Origin: a virus
DNA length: 64,000 nucleotides
Virus record (IMG/VR): IMGVR_UViG_3300042898_003677
Location: 62,001 to 126,000 of that record
Strand: one strand, 5' to 3'
In this document: positions 50,361 to 57,211 of the stretch, in pieces
How positions within the stretch are numbered: position 1 is the stretch's first letter
Layout: every line of letters starts with the position of its first letter
Translations under genes and position numbers: made by a program
Notes under the pieces: generated by a model
Database searches by the model: none
What the model saw: only the letters and a program-made list of their open reading frames with translations
What the model was told of the DNA's origin: nothing

Positions 50361-50677
50361 AACAGTTTAAAAGTTTATTTGTATATGGTTTGATTGGATA
50401 TCTATTTATCTCATCAATAGTTATTCTACTTACGTATAACGTATTACTTTATTTTGGTAAAGGTGGTAGAAAACCTATCACTAAAACTATTGAGGAAAAA
50501 CCTTATGTTTTTGATGATGAATCTAAAAAACCATTAAAAAATGATAGTAATAATACTGTCAAAATTCAAAAACAAACACCTAAAGTTATTCCGCAAGTTG
50601 TCCCACAAGTCAAAGATTCCTTTAAAGAAAGTAATGATAGTATTGTTAACCCTGTCGATTCTTTAAAGACTCCTTAA
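50357..50677 (+). CDS. single-pass membrane protein with Pro-rich tail
   Basis: A 106-residue protein with one transmembrane segment (FVYGLIGYLFISSIVILLTY, residues about 8-30) and then a hydrophilic Pro/Lys/Val-rich region (TPKVIPQVVPQVKDSFKE). An N-in, C-out topology is likely from the positive N-terminus. It could be an inner-membrane spanin-like lysis protein or an early membrane effector; no enzymatic motif was found. Its 3' end overlaps the convergent gene at 50646 by 32 bases. Confidence 0.65.
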   Translation: MKQFKSLFVYGLIGYLFISSIVILLTYNVLLYFGKGGRKPITKTIEEKPYVFDDESKKPLKNDSNNTVKIQKQTPKVIPQVVPQVKDSFKESNDSIVNPVDSLKTP

Positions 50678-51050
50678 GAACATTTAAAATAGTATTTCTA
50701 AGACTTTCATTTTTTTTAGTCTTATAGGACACCATAGTTGGTTTATTACCCTTACCAACTTTTGGGTCCTTTTTTTCCGCACGTCTTTTTTGTGCACAGG
50801 CAGCTTTTTTCTGTGCATCTGTCATTTTAGACGCTACTCCCGCCGCACGACATTTTGGATATCCTTTAGGGTCAGCATCAGGTCTACCACAAGGTGGATG
50901 ACCTCCACCTTCTTTTTTTCTACAAATATTAACCCAAGGACCTTTAGGTTGCTTAGAACCTTTTGGTTTTTTCTTAGTACCAAACCAAACCGCTAAATCT
51001 TCGTTTAACATTTTTTCGTAATTAGAATCTCTTCCCGCTTGTAATTTCAT
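50646..51050 (-). CDS. DUF5872-like Cys-containing basic protein
   Basis: A 134-residue, strongly basic protein. The core GPWVNICRKKEGGGHPPCGR, then YPKCRAAGVASKMTDAQKKA, then CAQKRRAEKKDPKVGKGNKP, matches the DUF5872 pattern (W-V-x-I-C...G-H-P-P-C-G-R...Y-P-K-C-R) known from giant viruses and phages. Cys residues are spaced like a zinc-binding unit. The C-terminal helix SLRNTILNVLKESLKN repeats the family-wide amphipathic motif. It may bind nucleic acid. A late-type octamer lies upstream on the minus strand. Confidence 0.75.
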   Translation of the reverse strand: MKLQAGRDSNYEKMLNEDLAVWFGTKKKPKGSKQPKGPWVNICRKKEGGGHPPCGRPDADPKGYPKCRAAGVASKMTDAQKKAACAQKRRAEKKDPKVGKGNKPTMVSYKTKKNESLRNTILNVLKESLKNRQG

Positions 51051-51067
51051 AAAAAATATCTTATTAT

Positions 51068-51075
51068 TATAAATA
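51068..51075 (-). promoter_or_regulatory. late-type octamer TATTTATA (minus strand)
   Basis: Exact match 18 bases before the minus-strand start at 51050. Read on the plus strand it is TATAAATA, five bases before the divergent ATG 51081. Confidence 0.45.
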
Positions 51076-51080
51076 TCACT

Positions 51081-51305
51081 ATGGAAGATAATTTCGAAAA
51101 TACAGAACCTATTGGGGAATTGTTTGGTAATGTTTTATACAGAACCAATGAACAATTAAATGATTTAATTGATAATTTGGATGAAGAGCAGGCATACATT
51201 ATGATGAAGTTTGCCTGTGAAAAGGCGTTATACGCGGGTATCTTTACATTACCCGAAACCGAAATACTACTTAAATCTTTACGGAAAACACATAAGTTAG
51301 GATAA
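51081..51305 (+). CDS. small acidic helical protein
   Basis: A 74-residue protein (MEDNFENTEPIGELFGNVLY; DEEQAYIMMKFACEKALYAG; IFTLPETEILLKSLRKTHKL), mostly helical. No family recognised. It is divergent from the DUF5872-like gene and convergent with the capsid gene, separated from it by a bidirectional terminator. Confidence 0.65.
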   Translation: MEDNFENTEPIGELFGNVLYRTNEQLNDLIDNLDEEQAYIMMKFACEKALYAGIFTLPETEILLKSLRKTHKLG

Positions 51306-51310
51306 AAAAA

Positions 51311-51333
51311 AAAGGGGACCATTGGTCCCCTTT
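51311..51333 (-). terminator. bidirectional rho-independent terminator after the capsid gene
   Basis: A 10-base-pair stem AAAGGGGACC / GGTCCCCTTT with a three-base loop, flanked on the minus-strand exit side by ten T residues. It ends the capsid transcript and, more weakly, the plus-strand gene before it. Confidence 0.9.
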
Positions 51334-51352
51334 CTGTTAGATTTGAGTTTGA

Positions 51353-53158
51353 TTATCTCAATTCTCTCAAGTCGAATGTTCTAACACCATCAACTGTGAT
51401 TCTACCATAGAATCTGTTGTTCACCATTTTCTTAGCGTATCTTGTCATAATACCTTTGATTGGTGTGAAGTTGAATGGGTTATACATTGTTGGTGTTAAT
51501 TGTAGAGGTACATACGGTGCGTAAATGTAACCTGTGTCAAGTAACGATGTTCCTTTATGTCCTAACAACACTTGGTTTGCTGGGAAGTAAGGGTCACGGT
51601 AAACTTGATATCTACCAGCCAATGTACCAACTCTCTCAATACCCATATTGTATTGGTCTTGCTCAGGAGCCGCATTTGATACGTGGAAGTATTCCAAGTC
51701 ATCAAAGATAGCAGATACCTCAGAAGATACTACAATCCAGTTAGCTCCACCTCTTAAAGTAGATTTGTGGATTTGAGCTGAGATTTGGTTGATTGCTGTG
51801 ATAAGAGTTTGGTTCCAGTCCTTTTGTGTGTAAGGAACTGCACTTGAACCTAATCTCTTCCATCCGTTGTAGTCCCAACGTAAGTTCCAAGCCGCACCTT
51901 TTCTAAGGTCTCTTAAGATTTCACGGTCGATTTCAGCCGCAACTTGCTCAGACAATAAAGCTGTTAATTCAGCTTCAGCGTCGATGTTGTGGAATGCCGC
52001 TACGTCTTGAGCCATTTCAGGTGACCATTGTGCTCTTAATTTTCTTTCTGTAACCGATACAGTCACTGACTGAAGGTCGAAAGAAACTTCACCGATTCTA
52101 TCTTCAAATTCAAGATTCTTGTAGATTCTATAAGTTGTAGAGAATGCTTGTGAAGCTGCTGACAATGAAGAGTAGAATGTTGAACCTGTGTAACCATCGA
52201 TTGAGTTAGCATCTCCACAAGAGATACAAACAGGAACCTGAAGGTCAACTTCCAAGTAGATTTTACCTTCTGCGTCACATACGTTGTAATATGTACCACC
52301 GTCAGTTCTAGAGTTAGGGAACTCAAGAGTTACGTCTGAACCGTACTCAACAATACCTTTACCATATCTTTGAGTAACAACTCTGAATAAGTAGTTATTG
52401 TTTACGTTAGCAGCTGTTGTGTAGTTACCAGCCTTACCTCTAATAGTCAAGTCAGATAAGAATTCTTCAGTATCCATTGGTTGACCGTTAGGTCCGATTA
52501 ATTGACCAGCACCTGCTGAAGCAAATCCTGTCATAACCAAAAGAACTTTTCTGTAGTTATCTAAACCATAACCTGAAGCAACTAACTCATCACCAACCCA
52601 TACTACAGTAGAGTTACCAGCTGTGATTGACGAGAAGCTACCTTTTGAGTAGTCGTAAAGACCTGGAGGGTCAAGAGCTGGTTCGTTACCTTCGTAGAAT
52701 CTATCGTAAAGGTCTTTAGTTGCGTTGTAATCATAACCACTATTTGGTTGTTGGTTAGCAGCCGCGTTAGGTGAACCATAAGGTGCCCAGTGTTCACCAA
52801 ATGTTGATGTTTCAGTTTCGTAAGACTGAATGTTAGGTACGAAGTAGAACAATTTACCGATAGGAAGGTTCATAGCTTGTACTGAAACGATGTCGTTAGC
52901 CAAAAGTTTAGAGAAAACTCTTCTTACGATTGGGAAAACAACTGTTTCAAATGAACCTGAGTCAGCAGTTGATGCAGCTTCGTTAATGAGATATGATGCT
53001 TGGTTTTCATATAACTGAGCAACGTTCTCTTTTAGGTGGCCTTTAAGACCTTCAAGGAACCCTAATTTGTCCCATTTGTTGATTGTATCTTCTTTGATAA
53101 CTTTAAGGTGCTTAAGACCAATGTTACCAACAAGACCTGATTCTAATAATGCTCCCAT
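51353..53158 (-). CDS. gp23: major capsid protein, gp23-like
   Basis: The 601-residue T4-type capsid protein (T4 gp23: 521). After a removable N-terminal part comes FETVVFPIVRRVFSKLLAND and VSVQAMNLPIGKLFYFVPNI, equal to the gp23 stretch (V-R-R-A-I-P-N-L-I-A-F-D-I-x-x-V-Q-P-M-N-x-P-T-G). Then RAQWSPEMAQDVAAFHNIDA and EVAAEIDREILRDLRK, and the C-terminal GIMTRYAKKMVNNRFYGRIT. A likely gp21 cleavage site is after Glu60 (SYLINE|AASTAD). The extra length lies in a middle insertion. Downstream terminator is strong; expression is expected to be very high. Confidence 0.95.
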   Translation of the reverse strand: MGALLESGLVGNIGLKHLKVIKEDTINKWDKLGFLEGLKGHLKENVAQLYENQASYLINEAASTADSGSFETVVFPIVRRVFSKLLANDIVSVQAMNLPIGKLFYFVPNIQSYETETSTFGEHWAPYGSPNAAANQQPNSGYDYNATKDLYDRFYEGNEPALDPPGLYDYSKGSFSSITAGNSTVVWVGDELVASGYGLDNYRKVLLVMTGFASAGAGQLIGPNGQPMDTEEFLSDLTIRGKAGNYTTAANVNNNYLFRVVTQRYGKGIVEYGSDVTLEFPNSRTDGGTYYNVCDAEGKIYLEVDLQVPVCISCGDANSIDGYTGSTFYSSLSAASQAFSTTYRIYKNLEFEDRIGEVSFDLQSVTVSVTERKLRAQWSPEMAQDVAAFHNIDAEAELTALLSEQVAAEIDREILRDLRKGAAWNLRWDYNGWKRLGSSAVPYTQKDWNQTLITAINQISAQIHKSTLRGGANWIVVSSEVSAIFDDLEYFHVSNAAPEQDQYNMGIERVGTLAGRYQVYRDPYFPANQVLLGHKGTSLLDTGYIYAPYVPLQLTPTMYNPFNFTPIKGIMTRYAKKMVNNRFYGRITVDGVRTFDLRELR

Positions 53159-53196
53159 TTTAGTATTTGGATTTTGTTTTTAGTTTATTTTTATTT

Positions 53197-54705
53197 TTAC
53201 ATCTTCGCCATCAAATCTTTAATTCTTAAGAATTGTGGATTTTCGTATGTCTTAGATTCAATTAGACTTGTTGAAGAGCCTGAGCTCATTTGGTTGTTAA
53301 GTTTAGTTTCAACACTTTCGTTGATACTCTTACCCTCAACTTTACTCAATTCATCTTTAACAGTCTTGTAGAGTTGTTTTGATTCTTTTAGTGATTCAAC
53401 AGAATCAAATCTTCTCAAGATATTTATTTTTTCTTTCTTGGTAGTAGAATGTTCCGTGAACAATCTTGTAGCGTAAGCTAGGTTAGAATTAAAAACCGCA
53501 ACTTCATTAAGTTTTTCTCTGAAAACATTCAATGCTTTTCTATACTCTTCGTTTTTCTCTCTAAGTACATTCATTTCAGTTTCAACAGATTCATAAGTAT
53601 AGTTACGATTGTTTGTAATTCCTTTTCTTAAACCTCTACCTTCTTTTGAACCCATACCATAAGTTCTAGCAGCTTCTTTGGTTTCTTCTTTTTTCTTACG
53701 AGTTTCGAAGTGAGCATCATCTCTACGAGACTTAGTTGACTTAAGGTCTTTCTTAGCAATTTTACCGTGCTTCATACCTTCTCTTTCGTCTTCCTTGTCA
53801 TCGTATCCTTGACCCTCTTTAAACTCAAATTTTGCTTTACCAGTACCCATAGTTTTAGGTCCTTCTTTCTTGTCGTCAGAGAATCCTTTTTTAGGTAATG
53901 AACTACCGTATTTAAATTTAGGATTTCCCATTCCAACGCCTTTAGGTTTAACAGTCATTTTAGCTTCCTCAAGGTTGTAACCTTCATTGTCTTCATCTTC
54001 TTCATACATTTCAGACATATCCATATCGTCCATTTCAGACATATCCATATCTTCTTCATCCATAACAATTTCATAGACTACTTCATCTTCTTCATCTACT
54101 TCTTCTTGTTCGTTATAAAGTGCGTCTAAAACTGCATCCAAATCAGAATCTTCAACATCCTGTTCCATCATTTCATCTTCTTCACCAATTCCGTCAAATC
54201 CGAAATAATCTTCTTCTTCATCGTATTGTTCGTCAAGTTCTTCGTCTTCTTCTTGTTCATTCATTTTAACAAGATACTCAACGTCATCACCGCTGTCTTT
54301 GATTGAGATTTCATCACCGTCTTTTTGAACAATGATTCCATCCTCATCAGACATACGTTTAAAGATTGTTAAGATGTCTTCTGCTGAAGCGTTAGTAAGG
54401 TCAATAGTTTCTTCGTCATCTTCAAACTCCATTTCGTCTTCGTCACCGAATTCCATTTCGTCTTCAGATTCTTCAGAATCCATATCCTCAAGGTTATCAG
54501 CTTCATCTTCCACTTCATCAGTGTCAAACTCCGCATCTAATTCAATCTCCTCATCTTCTTGCTCGTTGAGAGATTCTTTTACTAACTGACTGATTTCTTC
54601 CTTCATAGTTGAAGCAAGTATTCCTTTTGCGTTTTCGGCTATAACGTCTTCGACGTTTTTCATTTGAATTAAAGCCTCTTGAACCAAATTTTTATTTTCG
54701 GACAT
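53197..54705 (-). CDS. gp22: prohead core/scaffold protein, gp22-like
   Basis: A 502-residue, extremely acidic N-terminal half (runs such as DEMEFGDEDEMEFEDDEETI, a DMDMSEMDDMDMSEM repeat) followed by a basic middle (KKDLKSTKSRRDDAHFETRK) and a long helical C-terminus (NVLREKNEEYRKALNVFREK). T4 gp22 is the smaller (269) helical, charged scaffold that is digested by gp21. Position between capsid and protease genes supports the role. I-x-E/L-x-E sites are abundant. A late-type octamer precedes the gene. The acidic mass could act as a DNA mimic or exclude material during assembly. Confidence 0.75.
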   Translation of the reverse strand: MSENKNLVQEALIQMKNVEDVIAENAKGILASTMKEEISQLVKESLNEQEDEEIELDAEFDTDEVEDEADNLEDMDSEESEDEMEFGDEDEMEFEDDEETIDLTNASAEDILTIFKRMSDEDGIIVQKDGDEISIKDSGDDVEYLVKMNEQEEDEELDEQYDEEEDYFGFDGIGEEDEMMEQDVEDSDLDAVLDALYNEQEEVDEEDEVVYEIVMDEEDMDMSEMDDMDMSEMYEEDEDNEGYNLEEAKMTVKPKGVGMGNPKFKYGSSLPKKGFSDDKKEGPKTMGTGKAKFEFKEGQGYDDKEDEREGMKHGKIAKKDLKSTKSRRDDAHFETRKKKEETKEAARTYGMGSKEGRGLRKGITNNRNYTYESVETEMNVLREKNEEYRKALNVFREKLNEVAVFNSNLAYATRLFTEHSTTKKEKINILRRFDSVESLKESKQLYKTVKDELSKVEGKSINESVETKLNNQMSSGSSTSLIESKTYENPQFLRIKDLMAKM

Positions 54706-54717
54706 ATATTTTTTTAC

Positions 54718-54725
54718 TATAAATA
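54718..54725 (-). promoter_or_regulatory. late-type octamer TATTTATA
   Basis: Exact match 12 bases before the scaffold start at 54705. Confidence 0.5.
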
Positions 54726-54781
54726 CTGCAATAAAACAAAAAATTTAATTTTTGTCCCATTAAAGAATTTAAAGCAAAAAA

Positions 54782-54804
54782 AAAGTGGTCGATTTGACCA
54801 CTTT
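54782..54804 (-). terminator. rho-independent terminator
   Basis: A 9-base-pair stem AAAGTGGTC / GACCACTTT with a GATTT loop. T-runs flank both sides, so it can act in both directions. On the minus strand it ends the protease-DUF4494 transcript before the scaffold gene. Confidence 0.85.
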
Positions 54805-54818
54805 ATTTTTTTTTGTTT

Positions 54819-55028
54819 TTAATCTATTACTTCGTCTATTTTACTTTCAGATACTGAAACGATTCTCCAATCGTGTTGAAAGCCTTGGTATTTCCCTGTT
54901 ACTTTAGCTTCGACATCTGTAACTGAAAATCCCCTCACTAATTTCTCTTCTCTAATTTTTTTAATTCTTCCTGAGTTTTCATCGGGGAGTTCATAAACGA
55001 TTTTTGCAACAAAATATTTTTCATCCAT
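54819..55028 (-). CDS. DUF4494-like small protein
   Basis: A 69-residue protein: KYFVAKIVYELPDE, KIREEKLVRGFSVTDVEAKV and DWRIVSVSESKIDEVI. This is the layout of DUF4494 (an opening V-x-Y strand, a V-x-x-x-S/F-T/S-E/D-A/V-E-A motif, and a closing strand with S-x-I/V-x-E), a family found mostly in Bacteroidota, where its function is unknown. It lies 13 bases after the protease gene and before a terminator. Confidence 0.55.
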   Translation of the reverse strand: MDEKYFVAKIVYELPDENSGRIKKIREEKLVRGFSVTDVEAKVTGKYQGFQHDWRIVSVSESKIDEVID

Positions 55029-55041
55029 AATTGTAAGTTTT

Positions 55042-55755
55042 TTATCTTGTTAAATAATCGTTTAATTTTTTCATTAAGTCAACAGACTTACCCAAAGAAT
55101 CTGAGTCTTTCATCTTTCTTTCTTCTTCTAAGTTTTCTTCGTAGTTATTTCTATCTTCAGGATTACTGAATAAGTAAGCACCTGGTGTAGATGGTGAAGA
55201 TACCAAGTCAAAACAAATTAATTCAAAATCGTCTTGAACTTCATTTTGTTCACCAACTTTTTTAAGAGAGCCGACACCACGAGATGAAACACCCATAGTA
55301 ACACCTTGTCTCATTAGATTGGCAGCAATATCTCCTTTTGTAGATACGATACCTCTTTCGTGGAAACCTGGTGATGTCAATAATTTTAGCTTACCCATCA
55401 AAATATTATTGTCCCACCATATATCAGTAATAATATGCGCAACTCTATCTAAATCGATAAGTGATGATTCAGGGTGATTTAATTCAGATGTTGATAAACC
55501 TTTCTTAATTGCTGTCTTATATCTCTCAGCTTCTCTTTTTAAAATCCTTTCAGGATAAACTCTACCATTTCTATTTGGTACACCATATTTTTGTAAAACG
55601 GCGTAAAACTCAAAAGGATTTCTATAATCAAGTTCTTTTTGTTCCCTCATTATAGCTTCATTGAGACGGTCAGTTGGGGAGATATATCCCGCATCCATTT
55701 CAATAAGAATTCCTTTTCCTGTTTGGCCTGCTCCAAGTACTGAATAATTTTTCAT
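55042..55755 (-). CDS. gp21: prohead protease, gp21-like
   Basis: A 237-residue serine protease that matures the T4-type prohead by cutting capsid and core proteins. Features: FYAVLQKYGVPNRNGRVYPE, STSELNHPESSLIDLDRVAH with catalytic His in N-H-P, DIWWDNNILMGKLKLL, and GVTMGVSSRGVGSL with nucleophile Ser in the S-S-R-G motif, then FELICFDLVSSPSTPGAY. These are the peptidase S80/U9 signatures. It is located between portal and scaffold/capsid as in T4. The last 40 residues are helical and charged. Confidence 0.93.
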   Translation of the reverse strand: MKNYSVLGAGQTGKGILIEMDAGYISPTDRLNEAIMREQKELDYRNPFEFYAVLQKYGVPNRNGRVYPERILKREAERYKTAIKKGLSTSELNHPESSLIDLDRVAHIITDIWWDNNILMGKLKLLTSPGFHERGIVSTKGDIAANLMRQGVTMGVSSRGVGSLKKVGEQNEVQDDFELICFDLVSSPSTPGAYLFSNPEDRNNYEENLEEERKMKDSDSLGKSVDLMKKLNDYLTR

Positions 55756-55768
55756 CTATTCTTTTTCA

Positions 55769-55776
55769 AATAAATA
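55769..55776 (-). promoter_or_regulatory. late-type octamer variant (TATTTATT)
   Basis: Thirteen bases before the protease start at 55755. Confidence 0.4.
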
Positions 55777-55780
55777 TACA

Positions 55781-56233
55781 TTAATAGATTGTTTGGAGTA
55801 AATCTGAGTTTTTGGTGGAGGAAAAGTTAAAATGATTGTTGTTTAAAATGTTATCCTTATAGACTCTTTTAAGGATTTTTTTGACTGAATCTTTAATTTC
55901 ATTACATTTGAAATCACCGTCTTGTTTGGTGAAAAGATTTATTTCAAGATTCATAAATGATTTTTTATTGTATCTAATACCACTTGTTCGTAAGTCTAAA
56001 TCTACAATAAAATGTTGTTTGAATAATTCTGTGTTTATTGAATGTAAAACTGAATGTTTTACCTCTCTTGACATAATGGACACTATCCTATTCCAATTAT
56101 CATCTTCATTTATTGGGGTTACCCAAGTTTGAATATTCAAATAAATTGATTTTAGTTCTTTAGCGTCAACTGTCCCGTAAAAGCTTTTAATACTGTCGTA
56201 TTGATTTAGAGTAATTGTTTTGCCCTTCTTCAT
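55781..56233 (-). CDS. hypothetical protein in head-assembly region
   Basis: A 150-residue protein (MKKGKTITLNQYDSIKSFYG; VKHSVLHSINTELFKQHFIV; YNKKSFMNLEINLFTKQDGD), alpha/beta with no domain recognised. It lies between the protease gene and the divergent bS21 gene. ATG 56233 is preferred to a TTG nine bases upstream. Probably a head-related or late accessory protein, judged by location only. Confidence 0.6.
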   Translation of the reverse strand: MKKGKTITLNQYDSIKSFYGTVDAKELKSIYLNIQTWVTPINEDDNWNRIVSIMSREVKHSVLHSINTELFKQHFIVDLDLRTSGIRYNKKSFMNLEINLFTKQDGDFKCNEIKDSVKKILKRVYKDNILNNNHFNFSSTKNSDLLQTIY

Positions 56234-56314
56234 TAAGGTCAACTATTATTGTCTCGTTTATTTTTTTAAAATATACTAAAAAATTATCAACAAAACAAAT
56301 ATATTTAATATTGT

Positions 56315-56500
56315 ATGTTAATAGTAAAAGTAGACTCAAATATTGAAAAGGCACTAAAGACTTTGAAATCCAAAGTTATTAGAACAAAACAAATGCAAAG
56401 ATTAGTTGAATTGAAAGAATTTAAAAAGAAATCTGTAGTTAAGAGAAGTCAGAAAGAATCTGCAAAACACAAACAATATCTTAGGACTCTTGGTGAATAG
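56315..56500 (+). CDS. rpsU: ribosomal protein bS21 (phage-encoded)
   Basis: A 61-residue basic protein that reads as bS21: MLIVKVDSNIEKALKTLKSK, then VIRTKQMQRLVELKEFKKKS and VVKRSQKESAKHKQYLRTLG. Bacterial bS21 has the same order: I/L-I-V-x-V, a helix I-E-K/R-A-L-K-x-x-K-x-K, R-T-x-x-x-x-x-L-R/V-x-x-x-x-F-x-K-x-S-V, then a basic helix. bS21 sits on the 30S platform next to the anti-Shine-Dalgarno region. It is the only plus-strand gene in the head block, has its own A/T-rich upstream region, and overlaps the convergent gene by 20 bases. Confidence 0.85.
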   Translation: MLIVKVDSNIEKALKTLKSKVIRTKQMQRLVELKEFKKKSVVKRSQKESAKHKQYLRTLGE

Positions 56501-57188
56501 AATCCTTTAATTGTTTTAATCTGATATAATTCATTAAATCAAAATTTTCAGATTTAATCTTTTCAATAGTTTCATTTAACTTAGTCTTCATATCTTTTTC
56601 AGATTCTTTTTCTGAAATGACAACTAGTCTCTCTATTGTAGATTCTTTAATTGTTTGGAATTCTTTTTCTAAATCATCTTTAGATGTTGCCATTAAATGA
56701 AAGACTTCTACTTTTGTAGATTCGTCTAATGTTTCCAAATATGATTGAACTGTTTGATTGGCAATATTGACCATAGACTTTAATGGAATTTTTACAGTTT
56801 CACTCACGTTAGTTTTGTTCTTCATTAAAGTTTCTATGATACGTTTTTTGGACAATACTCTTTCAGATAGATTTACGTTTTTGAAATAAACTAAATTATC
56901 CAAATCTGAATATACGTTTTCAGATACCCCAACCCCATTTGGTAACTGAGTTTTGGTAACCAAATGTCTAACAATCTCAATACCTTCATTTAAGAATAAC
57001 TCAGCATCTTCTTTAGATAATCCTTGTGGTTTATAAAGGTCATCGTAGATAGAATATAATTTTGAAAATGATTTATTTTCAAGAATATTGTGTTTGAATT
57101 CTCTTAAAGTTTTTTTAAAGTCTGATTGGTTCTTGTAGGATTCTACAAGACTCTTTTCAATTGCCGATTTTATTTGTCCAAATGTCAT
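56481..57188 (-). CDS. helical structural/core protein
   Basis: A 235-residue, charged, almost wholly helical protein (IKSAIEKSLVESYKNQSDFK; IYDDLYKPQGLSKEDAELFL; FQTIKESTIERLVVISEKES; LNETIEKIKSENFDLMNYIR). No family recognised. Location between portal and protease genes, with a late-type octamer upstream, suggests a prohead core component such as the T4 gp67/gp68 type. This is inferred from place and composition. Confidence 0.6.
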   Translation of the reverse strand: MTFGQIKSAIEKSLVESYKNQSDFKKTLREFKHNILENKSFSKLYSIYDDLYKPQGLSKEDAELFLNEGIEIVRHLVTKTQLPNGVGVSENVYSDLDNLVYFKNVNLSERVLSKKRIIETLMKNKTNVSETVKIPLKSMVNIANQTVQSYLETLDESTKVEVFHLMATSKDDLEKEFQTIKESTIERLVVISEKESEKDMKTKLNETIEKIKSENFDLMNYIRLKQLKDSIHQES

Positions 57189-57203
57189 TTTTAGGGGTTT
57201 TCA

Positions 57204-57211
57204 TATAAATA
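57204..57211 (-). promoter_or_regulatory. late-type octamer TATTTATA
   Basis: Exact match 15 bases before the start at 57188, abutting the stop codon of the portal gene. Confidence 0.5.
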
